From: Umezawaea endophytica
GTDB taxonomy: Bacteria > Actinomycetota > Actinomycetes > Mycobacteriales > Pseudonocardiaceae
Length of the DNA: 64,000 bases
Direction: 5' to 3'
NCBI RefSeq assembly: GCF_025061645.1
Contig: NZ_JANYMP010000040.1
Span: 19,697-83,696, forward strand
How positions within the stretch are numbered: position 1 is the first letter of the stretch; every line of letters starts with the position of its first letter. The notes beneath the pieces are model-generated. The model was given only the letters and a program-made list of their open reading frames with translations. It was not told the origin of the DNA and did no database searches. This document shows positions 1-10,829 of the stretch, in pieces. Both the position numbers and the translations under genes were made by a program.

Positions 1-121
1 CATCGGCTGGGCCCTCCGCGAACACGCGAAGACCGACCCCGACTGGGTGCGGACGTTCGTGGACACCCACCCGGCGCTGTCGCCGCTGTCCCGGCGGGAA
101 GCACTGAAGCACCTCGGCTGA
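1..121 (+). CDS. DNA alkylation repair protein (AlkD-like), C-terminal end only
   Basis: Only the last 39 codons are present; the gene begins left of the window. The visible tail reads IGWALREHAKTDPDWVRTFV and ends in a leucine-rich segment before TGA. The pattern 'GWALRE-(Y/H)-x-K-x-x-P-x-x-V' is typical of the last HEAT-like helices of AlkD/AlkC DNA glycosylases, which remove positively charged alkylated bases. The call rests on this short tail alone, so another HEAT-repeat protein is possible. It converges on the next gene with two bases between the stop codons. Confidence 0.55.
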   Translation, partial: IGWALREHAKTDPDWVRTFVDTHPALSPLSRREALKHLG

Positions 122-123
122 CC

Positions 124-900
124 CTACGGTCGCAGCCGGTAGACAATCTGATGCGTACTGTATTCAGTAGACGTTGTGCGGTCCCGCTCCACCACCGTCA
201 CCGCGAGCACGTCGTCCCGCAGCTCCAGCCTCGCCGTGAACCGCCAGGACTCGTCCCCCACGTCCAGCACCTCGGCCAGCACGGTCCCGCGCAGGTCGCG
301 GTCCACGGCCACCAGCGCGCCGCCGTCGAACACGACGACCGTCCCGTCCGGCAGCACCACGGGAGCCGCGACCTGGCCGTGCCGCAACGGGTGACCGCGC
401 TCGACCGCGCCACCGGGCAGCAGCCGCACCACGGCGGACCGCGTCGGCTGACGCCGGTCGCACTCCACCACCCGCACGTCGTCGTCAGCGCCGACCACGT
501 AGTGGCCGAACCCGCGCCACGCCGTCACCAGTGAGCCGTCGCGGTCGTGCAGCCAGGTGTCGAAGACGTCGTACCCCTCCAGCCCCAGCAGGAACCGACC
601 ACCGGACAGGGCCGCACCGCGCTCGCCGCGCAGTTCGGCGATCCGAGCCCCGGTGCGCAGGTCCAGCAGCAGCGCGGGCCCGAGGACGCCCCACTCGTGG
701 TACTCCAGCGAGTCCGTCAGCACCAGCACCCGGTCCGCGCTCACGTGCGCCGCCCGCGGCTTGGCCCCGCACTCGTGCCGCCACCCCGCGGCCACCAGCG
801 CGGTCACGTCGGCGGAGAAGGGCTCCAGCGCGTCCCGCGAGAAGGACGAACTCCCCGCGAACGTCGTGCGGTCGACCGGTTCGACGGTCCAGCGGGTCAA
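124..900 (-). CDS. Hypothetical protein, possible beta-propeller-like fold
   Basis: 258 residues from a TTG start placed two bases after the stop of the upstream gene at 903; the reading frame is open further upstream, but that part lies antisense or out of frame to the 903-1400 gene, so the later start is preferred. The protein has no signal peptide or membrane span. It is rich in short beta-prone repeats of the form 'VVVFDGGALVAVDRDLRG', as in WD/PQQ-like propellers, but no family signature is recognised. The tight spacing suggests co-transcription with 903-1400. Function unknown. Confidence 0.6.
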   Translation of the reverse strand: MTRWTVEPVDRTTFAGSSSFSRDALEPFSADVTALVAAGWRHECGAKPRAAHVSADRVLVLTDSLEYHEWGVLGPALLLDLRTGARIAELRGERGAALSGGRFLLGLEGYDVFDTWLHDRDGSLVTAWRGFGHYVVGADDDVRVVECDRRQPTRSAVVRLLPGGAVERGHPLRHGQVAAPVVLPDGTVVVFDGGALVAVDRDLRGTVLAEVLDVGDESWRFTARLELRDDVLAVTVVERDRTTSTEYSTHQIVYRLRP

Positions 901-902
901 TC

Positions 903-1400
903 TCAGCCCCTGGTCGCGTGACCCGAGTAGGTCAGCGGGAACACGAGGTCCTTGCACGCGGCGGGCACGTCGTGCGCCACCTGCACGACCATCCGGACCT
1001 CGATCTCGCCCGCAGGCGGGATGATCACGGGGGTGTCCATCGGCACCACGCTGAGCAGGCCGGACGGGCAGCCGTCGACCTTGTTGCGCGCCGAGTCGAC
1101 CGGCTGGCCGGGGATGGCGGACAGCTTCACCACGATGATGTCGACGGCGTTCGGGTTGGACAGCCGGACCTGCCGGACGCCCTCGGTGCCGGGCGACAGC
1201 TCCACGGCCGCACCGGACACGTCGTTGATCTCGAACGGCTTGAGGTCCGAGACACCGGCCTCGCCCGCGCTCACGGAGTACGCCATCGCGGGGAGCTGGG
1301 GGTCCGGCCAGGTCAGGTGCATGGCGGCGACGACGGCCGCGCCGACACCCAGAATGGTCGTGGCGACGGCGACTTCCATTCGCGGGCCCAGACTTCGCAT
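903..1400 (-). CDS. Hypothetical membrane-anchored extracytoplasmic protein
   Basis: 165 residues. The ATG is preceded by GGAG seven bases upstream. A hydrophobic segment at about residues 9-28 (VAVATTILGVGAAVVAAM) is a signal anchor or uncleaved signal peptide. The remaining 135 residues look like one beta-sandwich with two cysteines (in VDGCPSG and AACKDL) that could form a disulfide outside the cell. Similar small anchored proteins of unknown role are common in actinomycetes. It is the first gene of a two-gene unit with the protein at 124-900. Confidence 0.7.
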   Translation of the reverse strand: MRSLGPRMEVAVATTILGVGAAVVAAMHLTWPDPQLPAMAYSVSAGEAGVSDLKPFEINDVSGAAVELSPGTEGVRQVRLSNPNAVDIIVVKLSAIPGQPVDSARNKVDGCPSGLLSVVPMDTPVIIPPAGEIEVRMVVQVAHDVPAACKDLVFPLTYSGHATRG

Positions 1401-1658
1401 GGCGCAACTCCACAGGCCGTTGCTCCAGGCGGTGGGTTCGCCGCTAGCTCCCTACCGGACCGGCGACCAACTCGCCCGGCAGTTCATCGCTTCGCCCCTC
1501 GGCCCTGCGGGCCGCCCGCCAATCTTGGAGAACTTTCAACTGAGACGCAAGGACCATTCACCTAACGTGAGCCCGCGTCACTAGAGACTTAGGACCCCTC
1601 TACGACCACCCACAGGACGGTGATCAGGCAGTACACCGATATTCCGCGCGACCGCGAT

Positions 1659-1692
1659 TCACCCGGTCGGCCTAGTCAGACCGACCGGGTGA
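1659..1692 (-). terminator. Intrinsic terminator hairpin after pheT
   Basis: A perfect 12-bp inverted repeat (TCACCCGGTCGG at 1659-1670 and its complement at 1681-1692) with a 10-base loop begins 8 bases beyond the pheT stop codon. There is no strong T-tract, which is usual for actinomycete terminators. The 258 bases from 1401 to 1658 hold no gene; they probably carry the promoter of the 903-1400 unit. Confidence 0.75.
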
Positions 1693-1699
1693 CGTGGCG

Positions 1700-4174
1700 C
1701 TAACGCAGGGTGGCGCCGTGCCGCTCGGCCAGCGAGGCCACGGCGGCGTCCCGCGCGGCGGTGGCCTCCTCGACCGTCAGCGTGCGGTCCGGCGCGCGGA
1801 ACCGCAGCGCGTACGCCAGCGAACGCTTGCCCTCGCCCACCTGCTCGCCCGTGTAGACGTCGAACAGCCGGATGTCCTCCAGGAGGTCACCGCCGCCCGA
1901 TTCGAGCACAGCGGAGACCTCAGCGGCGGGCACGGCCGCGTCGACGACGACCGCGACGTCGAGCAGCACCGGCGGGTACGCCGAGATGATCGGCGCGGGC
2001 CGGTTGTCGTTCAGCGGCAGCGCGTCCAGGTCCAATTCCATCGCGACCGTGCGCTTGGGCAGCCCGAGCGCCTCGACCACCTTCGGGTGCAGCTCACCGG
2101 CGTGGCCCACGGGCCAGTCGCCGACGCGCAGCTCGGCGCAGCGGCCGGGGTGCCATGGGGCGAGGTCGGACGCGACCACGCGCAGCGTGACGCCGTACGC
2201 CTTGCCGACGAGCTTCGCGGCCTCGACCGCGTCCGCCCAGTCGGCCTGGCGGCCCTTGCCCCACCAGCCCGCGTGCTCGCGGTGCCCGGCCAGCACGACG
2301 GCGACGTGCACCGGCTGCTGCGGCAGCGCCGCGAACATGGACGCCACCTGCGCGTCGGTCGGCCGCTCGGCCACGCCGACGTCCGGCACCGGCACCTGCT
2401 GGGTGCGCGGCAGCGTGACCTGGGCGATGTTGAACAGCGCCACGTCCTTCTGGCCGCGCGCGAGGTTGCGCTGCACCGCGTCCAGCAGGCCGGGCAGCAG
2501 CGTGGTCGCCAGCGCGTGCTTCTCCGCCTCGAGCGGGTTCAGCACGCTGACCACGTTGCGGCGCGAGTCGTCCGGGATCAGCCCGAACGAGTCGAACACC
2601 GCGGGCGAGATGAACGGGAACGGCAGCACCTCGGTGTAGCCGTCCTCGGCCAGCGCGCGGGAGACCGTGCGGCGGCGGCGCTGCTGCTCGGTCAGGCCCC
2701 GACCGGCCGGGGCGGGCGGCAGCGTGGACGGGATCGTCTCGAAGCCCTCCAGCCGCAGCACCTCCTCGACCAGGTCGGCGGGCTGCACGAGGTCCGAGCG
2801 CCACGTCGGCGGCGTCGCGGTGACCAGGGTCGTGCCGTCATCGCCGGTGCTGACCTCGACCTGGCAGCCGATCTGGCCGAGCCTGCGCGCGGTCACGCCG
2901 CGGGCGTAGCGCACGCCCGCGACGCGGTCCGGCAGGTTGATCGGCATGGTGACCGGGCCGGGCAGCTCCGGCGAGCCGACGTCGGTGCGGCCGGGCTTGA
3001 TCGAGCCGTCGCCGTAGAGGTGCAGCAACTTCGCCGCGCGCTCCAGGGCCACCGGGGACAGCGCCGGGTCGACCGTGCGCTCGTAGCGCTTCGCCGCCTC
3101 GCTGGGCAGCTTGTGCCTGCGCACGGTGCGGGCGATGGTCGCCGGGTCCCAGATGGCGGCCTCCAGCAGGATGTCGCCCGTCTTGTCGCCGACCTCGGTC
3201 GACGCGCCGCCCATGACACCGGCCATGGAGATGACGCCGCTGTCGTCGGTGATGACGATGTCGTCCGCGTCGAGGACGCGCACGGTGTCGTCGAGCGTGG
3301 TGAGCTTCTCGCCCGCCTTCGCGCGCCGCACGACCAGGCCGCCGCGGACCTTCGAGGCGTCGAACGCGTGCAGCGGGTGCCCGAGTTCGATCATCACGTA
3401 GTTGGTCACGTCGACCGGCAGCGAGATCGAGCGGATGCCCGCGAGCATCAGCCTGCGGCGCATCCACCACGGCGTCGGCGCCGTCGGGTCGACCCCGCTG
3501 ACCTGGCGCGCGACGAACCGGGCGCAGCCCGCGCCGTCCTCGAGGTGGACGGGCCACACCTCGCCCTCGGCCTCCGGGACCTCGACCACGGCCGGGTCGC
3601 CGAACGCCACGTCGAACGCGCAGGCGATCTCGCGGGCGAGTCCGCGCACCGAGAACGCGTAGCCGCGGTCGGGCGTGGGCGTGACCTCCAGGACGGTGTC
3701 GTCCAGGCCGAGCAGCTCCACGGCGTCGTCACCGGGCTGGGCGGTGCCGCTGGGCAGCACGAGGATGCCCGAGTGGTCGTCGCCGAGACCCAGCTCCGAG
3801 GCGGAGCAGATCATGCCGTCGCTGGTGTGCCCGTACGTCTTGCGCGCGGAGATGGTGAAGTCGCCGGGCAGGACCGCGCCGGGCAGCGCCACGACGACCG
3901 TGTCGCCCTCGACGAAGTTCGTCGCGCCGCAGACGATGCCGTTGACCTGGTCGGGACCGACCTCGACCTGGCAGTAGCGGATGGGCTTCTTGAACTCCGT
4001 GAGCTCGGTGATCTCGACGACCCGCGCGGCGACGATCGGACCGGTGACGGGCCCGAGCGGGCGCACGTCGTCGATCTCCATGCCGATCCGGATGAAGGCG
4101 TCGGCCAACTCCTCCGGCGTGGGCGCCTCGGCGAACTCGAGGTGCTCGGTCAACCAGCTAACCGGAATACGCAC
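1700..4174 (-). CDS. pheT: Phenylalanyl-tRNA synthetase beta subunit
   Basis: 824 residues, the usual length of bacterial PheT. It pairs with PheS to attach phenylalanine to tRNA-Phe. The start is GTG (MRIPVSWLTEHLEF), three bases after the pheS stop. The N-terminal tRNA-binding/EMAP-like domain spans about residues 40-150. It is followed by the B3/B4 editing domain (GHPLHAFDASKVRGGLVVRR near residue 270), the B5 domain, and a C-terminal ferredoxin-fold anticodon-binding domain ending in VASLAERHGATLR. No key segment is missing. It is the last gene of the pheST operon and is followed by a hairpin. Confidence 0.98.
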   Translation of the reverse strand: MRIPVSWLTEHLEFAEAPTPEELADAFIRIGMEIDDVRPLGPVTGPIVAARVVEITELTEFKKPIRYCQVEVGPDQVNGIVCGATNFVEGDTVVVALPGAVLPGDFTISARKTYGHTSDGMICSASELGLGDDHSGILVLPSGTAQPGDDAVELLGLDDTVLEVTPTPDRGYAFSVRGLAREIACAFDVAFGDPAVVEVPEAEGEVWPVHLEDGAGCARFVARQVSGVDPTAPTPWWMRRRLMLAGIRSISLPVDVTNYVMIELGHPLHAFDASKVRGGLVVRRAKAGEKLTTLDDTVRVLDADDIVITDDSGVISMAGVMGGASTEVGDKTGDILLEAAIWDPATIARTVRRHKLPSEAAKRYERTVDPALSPVALERAAKLLHLYGDGSIKPGRTDVGSPELPGPVTMPINLPDRVAGVRYARGVTARRLGQIGCQVEVSTGDDGTTLVTATPPTWRSDLVQPADLVEEVLRLEGFETIPSTLPPAPAGRGLTEQQRRRRTVSRALAEDGYTEVLPFPFISPAVFDSFGLIPDDSRRNVVSVLNPLEAEKHALATTLLPGLLDAVQRNLARGQKDVALFNIAQVTLPRTQQVPVPDVGVAERPTDAQVASMFAALPQQPVHVAVVLAGHREHAGWWGKGRQADWADAVEAAKLVGKAYGVTLRVVASDLAPWHPGRCAELRVGDWPVGHAGELHPKVVEALGLPKRTVAMELDLDALPLNDNRPAPIISAYPPVLLDVAVVVDAAVPAAEVSAVLESGGGDLLEDIRLFDVYTGEQVGEGKRSLAYALRFRAPDRTLTVEEATAARDAAVASLAERHGATLR

Positions 4175-4177
4175 CGG

Positions 4178-6515
<2,338 letters not shown>

Positions 6516-6532
6516 CGTCCTCCCCTTCGGGG

Positions 6533-8074
6533 TCAGGTCGGCGGGTAGAGCGAGTAGGACGGGAAGTTGCCGTACAGCCGCTCGCCGGACGGCCCCTCCG
6601 TGACGGCGTGCACCAGCAGCGCGCCACCGACGAACGCGCCGCGCCACGACGCGCCCCGGCCGCCGAAGACCTCGTCGCGGTCGCCGCGCGAGCGCGGTTT
6701 GTTGATGCCGACCTTGAACGCCTGGAGGTCGGCGGCCAGCCTCCTGGCCGTGGCCTGGTCGTCGCACGCCAGCGTGGCCACGAGGGCACCGTTGCTGGCG
6801 TTCATCGCGGACAGCAGTTCGGCTTCCGTGTCCACGAGGACGATCGTGTCGACGGGTCCGAACGGCTCGGCGTGGTGCAGGGGTGAGGAGCGCGGCGGCG
6901 AGAGGATCGCGGTCGGCGGCAGGTAGGCGGCGGTCTGCTGGCCGGGCAGGAAGCGGCCGTCGGCGAGCGACCCGCGGTAGAGCGGGACACCGCCCATCCG
7001 CACTGCCTCGTCCACCACGTCGGCCAGCTCCTTGGCCTTCGCGTCGGTGATCAGCGGGCCGAAGTCCAGTTCCGGCAACGGGTCGTCCGGGTGTTCGACC
7101 GCCAGCGGGTGGCCGAACGCGACCCCGCGCACGGCGGGCAGGTAGACGGCCAGGAAGCGGTCGAACAGCTCCCGCTGCACGACGTAGCGCGGGTAGGCCG
7201 TGCAGCGCTGCTTGGCGTAGTCGAACGCCTTGCGGATCTGCGGGCCGAGGCTGTCCCAGTCGCCGAACTCCCAGATGCCCCAGCAGTTCAGGCCCTCCTG
7301 CTCCAGGACGTGCCGCTTGTCGGAGTCGACCAGGCTCGCCACGATCTCGCCGCCGACCCCGCGCCCGCCGACGAACGAGAGGCAGCCGATGTCCGGCGAG
7401 CCGACCAGCACCGGCGACAGCTCGCCGCCGCTGCCGCTGATCAGCGTCAGCGGCAGGCCGTGGCGGGACGCCAGCGCGGTCGCCAGCGTCAGGCAGCTCA
7501 CGCCGCCGTCGGTCGGCGCCTTGGCGATGACCGCGTTGCCCGCGAGGACCTGCACGAGCATCGCGTGCACCAGCACGCTCATCGGGTAGTTCCAGCTCGC
7601 GATGTTGCTGACCGGGCCGCTCAGCGGCGCGCGGCCGTCCAGCATCGGGTCGATCTCCTCGACGTACCAGCGGACCCCTTCGACGCACCGGTCCACGTCG
7701 GCGGTCGCGAGCCGCCACGGCTTGCCGATCTCCCAGACCAGCAGCAGGGCCAGCAGGTCGCGGTGCGCCTGGAGGTCGTCCAGCGCGGCCGTGACGCGGG
7801 CCTTCCGCTGTTCCAGGGGGACTTCGGCCCACACGCGGTGGTCGTCGACCGCGGCGGCGACGGCGGCTCGGGCGCTGCCCGCGTCGAGTCGGGGTGGTCC
7901 GGCGACGGTGGTGCCGTCGACCGGGGACGTGGCCGGGCTGGGGAAGCCCTCGCGGCGCCAGCGGCCGCCGTAGAAGTTGAGGAGCCGGTCGTCGTGGAAC
8001 GCCTCCGGGGCGATCTCGGCGCAGCGGGCGTACAGCTCGCGCCACGACGTTCCCGGTTTGAGGATCAAGGACAT
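6533..8074 (-). CDS. Aldehyde dehydrogenase family protein with an atypical glutamate motif
   Basis: 513 residues; ATG with GGGAGG seven bases upstream. The NAD-binding Rossmann part includes SNIASWNYPMSVLVHAMLVQ and GNAVIAKAPTDGG (normally PWNxP and GNxxVxKPS). The catalytic cysteine is in KQRCTAYPRYVVQ, close to the canonical GQxC. The usual ELGGK glutamate motif reads LEQEGLN, so the glutamate region is rearranged and the family is unusual. It would oxidise an aldehyde, possibly in the CoA-acylating mode, in the cytoplasm. It lies 16 bases after the formate dehydrogenase iron-sulfur gene and 17 bases before the acyl-CoA dehydrogenase homologue. A C1/C2 aldehyde such as glyoxylate is suggested only by context. 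Confidence 0.85.
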   Translation of the reverse strand: MSLILKPGTSWRELYARCAEIAPEAFHDDRLLNFYGGRWRREGFPSPATSPVDGTTVAGPPRLDAGSARAAVAAAVDDHRVWAEVPLEQRKARVTAALDDLQAHRDLLALLLVWEIGKPWRLATADVDRCVEGVRWYVEEIDPMLDGRAPLSGPVSNIASWNYPMSVLVHAMLVQVLAGNAVIAKAPTDGGVSCLTLATALASRHGLPLTLISGSGGELSPVLVGSPDIGCLSFVGGRGVGGEIVASLVDSDKRHVLEQEGLNCWGIWEFGDWDSLGPQIRKAFDYAKQRCTAYPRYVVQRELFDRFLAVYLPAVRGVAFGHPLAVEHPDDPLPELDFGPLITDAKAKELADVVDEAVRMGGVPLYRGSLADGRFLPGQQTAAYLPPTAILSPPRSSPLHHAEPFGPVDTIVLVDTEAELLSAMNASNGALVATLACDDQATARRLAADLQAFKVGINKPRSRGDRDEVFGGRGASWRGAFVGGALLVHAVTEGPSGERLYGNFPSYSLYPPT

Positions 8075-8090
8075 GTGCGGACCTCCCGGT

Positions 8091-9014
8091 CTAGCGGTTC
8101 TGCACGTGCTGCCACCCGAAACGGCCCTTGATGCAGAGGTTGCCGTGGGTCACCGAGCTGTCGTGCGGTGACGTGACCTTGACGATCTCGTTGTCCTGCA
8201 CGTGGAGCGTGAGGTTGCAGCCGACGCCGCAGAACGTGCAGATGGTCGTGGTCTCGGTCTGCCGCTCCTCGTCCCACGTGCCGTTCTCGCGCCGGTCGTG
8301 CTCGGCCTTGAAGCTCAGCGCGCCCGTCGGGCACACCTCGACGCAGTTGCCGCAGTACACGCAAGCGCTTTCCGGCAACGGGTTCGCAAACTCGGTGGAG
8401 ATCCGCGCGTCGAAACCGCGGCCCGCGACCGTGATGGCGAAGGAGTTCTGCCACTGGTCGCCGCACGCGTCGACGCACTTGTAGCAGAGGATGCACTTGC
8501 CGTAGTCGCGCACGTAGAGGTCGTTGTCGACCTTGACCGGCTGCCGCACGGTCGCCGCGGTCATCCCGTCCGGGACCTCGTGCTCGCCCGGCTGCCGGTG
8601 GTCGCGGTCGTCGCTCGGCGGCGCGGGCGGGCCGAAGCGCTCGGGCTCGGCGCCGGTTTCCTCCAGCCAGCCCTTGACCTCCGGCGTGGTGGACAGGTCG
8701 GTCGCCGACGCCAGCAGCTCCAGCACGACCTTGCGGCTGGTCTTCGTGCGTTCGGTGTCGGTGCGCACGACCATGCCGGGTTCGACCTTGCGCGAGCACG
8801 ACGGCACTAGCGTCCGCGAGCCCTCGACCTCCACCATGCAGACGCGGCAGGCGTTCGCGGGTTGCAGCGTGTCGCCCTGGCAGAGCGTGGGGATCTTCGT
8901 GCCCGCCGCCGTGCAGGCGTCCAGGATCGTGGCGTTCTCGGGCACCCGCACGGGTTCGCCGTCCAGCTCGAACTCGACGAGCCTGCGCGGCAACCCGATG
9001 TCGATGGCGGTCAT
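8091..9014 (-). CDS. Formate dehydrogenase iron-sulfur subunit (N-terminal half of FdsA/FdhA on its own)
   Basis: 307 residues. Domains in order: a plant-type [2Fe-2S] domain (TLCQGDTLQPANACRVCMVE, residues about 43-62); a His-Cys region; a two-cluster ferredoxin module (GKCILCYKCVDACGDQW and ACVYCGNCVEVCPTGAL); and, at the C terminus, the [4Fe-4S] motif that normally opens the molybdopterin enzyme (ICTFCGVGCNLTLHV ... NLCIKGRFG). It ends exactly where the catalytic chain would continue. That chain is encoded upstream at 10830-12785. The ATG overlaps the stop of the diaphorase gene (ATGA), implying coupled translation. It would carry electrons from the molybdenum site to the FMN/NAD+ subunit. 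Confidence 0.92.
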   Translation of the reverse strand: MTAIDIGLPRRLVEFELDGEPVRVPENATILDACTAAGTKIPTLCQGDTLQPANACRVCMVEVEGSRTLVPSCSRKVEPGMVVRTDTERTKTSRKVVLELLASATDLSTTPEVKGWLEETGAEPERFGPPAPPSDDRDHRQPGEHEVPDGMTAATVRQPVKVDNDLYVRDYGKCILCYKCVDACGDQWQNSFAITVAGRGFDARISTEFANPLPESACVYCGNCVEVCPTGALSFKAEHDRRENGTWDEERQTETTTICTFCGVGCNLTLHVQDNEIVKVTSPHDSSVTHGNLCIKGRFGWQHVQNR

Positions 9015-10810
9015 GCGCGCTTTCCCCTCTCCAGCGGCTTCTCCAGGGCTCCTAGCCGGTCGATGGCCGACTCGATGGCGTTCCACGCCGTCTGGCCGAG
9101 CCCGCAGATGGACGAGTCCCGCATGACCTGGCCGACCTCGCGCAGCACCAGCAGGTCGTCGCCGCCGGTGCTGAGCTTCTTCCCGCCGACGACCCGGTGC
9201 AGCGCCTCCTCCTGGCGCACGGTGCCGATGCGGCACGGCACGCACTGCCCGCACGACTCGTCGCGGAAGAACGCGGCGATGCGCAGCAGGAACCCGCCGA
9301 GGTCGGCGGTGTCGTCCAGCACCAGCACCACCCCCGAGCCCAACGTGGTGCCCGCGGCGCGCGCGTCCTCCATTGTGAGCTTGAGGTCCAGCTCGTCGGG
9401 CCGGACGAACCCGCCCGCCGCGCCGCCGAGCAGGATCGCCCGCAGCTCGCGGCCCTCCGGCACACCACCCGCGAGTTCCAGCAGCTCGCCGAGGGTCGCG
9501 CCGAACGGGACCTCGTAGACGCCGGGCCTGCGAACGTTGCCCGACAGGCAGAACAGCTTCGAGCCGGACGAGCCCGCCGTGCCGATCCGGGCGTAGGCCT
9601 CGCAGCCCTCGGTGAGGATCAGCGGGATGTTGACCAGCGTCTCCACGTTGTTGACCACGGTCGGCTTGCCGAACAGCCCCTGCTCTACCGGGAACGGCGG
9701 TTTGCTGCGGGGTTCGCCGCGGAAGCCCTCGATCGAGTTGAAGATCGCGGTCTCCTCGCCGCAGATGTACGCGCCCGCGCCGCGCCTGATCTCGATGTCG
9801 AACGAGAAACCCTGGTGCCCCATGATGTTCTCGCCGAGGAAGCCGCGCTCGCGGGCCTTCGCGATGGCGTTCTCCAGCAGGTGCAGCGCCTTCGGGTACT
9901 CGCCGCGCAGGTACAGGTAGCCCTTGGCGCAGCCGGTGGCGAACGCCGTGATGGTCATCGCCTCCACCAGCGCGAACGGGTCGCCCTCGATCAGCACGCG
10001 GTCCTTGAACGTGCCCGGCTCGCTCTCGTCCGCGTTGCACACCAGGTAGTGCGGCCGGACCGGCTGCCGCGCCGTGGCGTCCCACTTGCGGCCGGTCGGG
10101 AACGCCGCGCCACCGCGCCCCATCAGCTTCGAGTCCGAGACCTCGCGGATCACGCCGACCGGGCCGAGCAGCAGCGCGTTGCGCAGGCCCGAGTACCCGC
10201 CGGTGGCGCGGTAGTCGTCCAGGCTGGTCGGGTCGACGACCCCGATCCGCTTGAGCAGCCGCAGACCGCCGTCCCCCTGCTGGGGAACCAGTGTCGGGAC
10301 GTCCACAGTGGAGGGACCGAGCGTGGCGACCTCCACCAGCGCCTCCGACGCGACCGGCGCCAGTAGCTGCTCGGTCGCGGGCTCGCCCGCCTGGAACACC
10401 AGCGCGGCGGGCGCGCGTTCGCAGACGCCGAGGCACGGGCTGCGCAACCACGTGACGTCACCGGTCTTGCCGCTCGCCGGGCCGAACGCGTCGGTGAGCG
10501 CGTCGGTCAGCCGTTCCGCGCCGTTGACCTTGCAGGCCAGGTCGACGCAGGCGTGCACGACCCGCTTCGGCCGTTCCACCAGGGAGAACAGCGAGTAGAA
10601 GCTCGCGACGCCGTACGCGTCGGCGGGCGGCACCTCCAGCGTCCGGCAGATGTGGTTGAGCGCGCCCTGGCTGATCCAGCCGACCCGGTCGTTGACCGCG
10701 TGCAGCGCGGGCAGCAGCAGGTCCCGCGACGGCGCCTGCCCGGCGACCGCCGCGTCCACGGCGGCCCGCTCGTCGTCGGTGGGCGTGGAGCTGAGGAACT
10801 GGAGGTCCAC
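9011..10810 (-). CDS. Formate dehydrogenase diaphorase subunit, NuoE-NuoF fusion
   Basis: 599 residues with a GTG start behind GAGGAG. Residues about 1-160 are a NuoE-like thioredoxin-fold [2Fe-2S] domain (cysteines in CVDLAC and CLGVCE). The rest is NuoF-like: FMN/NADH site GRGGAAFPTGRKW, then NADESEPGTFKDR, the SLBB domain, and a C-terminal [4Fe-4S] site (ESCGQCVPC ... SICGLGQTA). It passes electrons from formate to NAD+ in the cytoplasm, like the FdsG and FdsB subunits of soluble NAD-dependent formate dehydrogenases but as one chain. It lies 19 bases after the catalytic gene and overlaps the following gene by four bases. Confidence 0.94.
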   Translation of the reverse strand: MDLQFLSSTPTDDERAAVDAAVAGQAPSRDLLLPALHAVNDRVGWISQGALNHICRTLEVPPADAYGVASFYSLFSLVERPKRVVHACVDLACKVNGAERLTDALTDAFGPASGKTGDVTWLRSPCLGVCERAPAALVFQAGEPATEQLLAPVASEALVEVATLGPSTVDVPTLVPQQGDGGLRLLKRIGVVDPTSLDDYRATGGYSGLRNALLLGPVGVIREVSDSKLMGRGGAAFPTGRKWDATARQPVRPHYLVCNADESEPGTFKDRVLIEGDPFALVEAMTITAFATGCAKGYLYLRGEYPKALHLLENAIAKARERGFLGENIMGHQGFSFDIEIRRGAGAYICGEETAIFNSIEGFRGEPRSKPPFPVEQGLFGKPTVVNNVETLVNIPLILTEGCEAYARIGTAGSSGSKLFCLSGNVRRPGVYEVPFGATLGELLELAGGVPEGRELRAILLGGAAGGFVRPDELDLKLTMEDARAAGTTLGSGVVLVLDDTADLGGFLLRIAAFFRDESCGQCVPCRIGTVRQEEALHRVVGGKKLSTGGDDLLVLREVGQVMRDSSICGLGQTAWNAIESAIDRLGALEKPLERGKRA

Positions 10811-10829
10811 GGTGACTCCTCACGCTGGT

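Noticed and set aside
153..165. GCGTAC-T-GTATTC resembling the GntR operator
   Set aside because: It lies inside the 3' end of a coding region between convergent genes, far from any start codon, and one half-site deviates. Chance is the simpler explanation.
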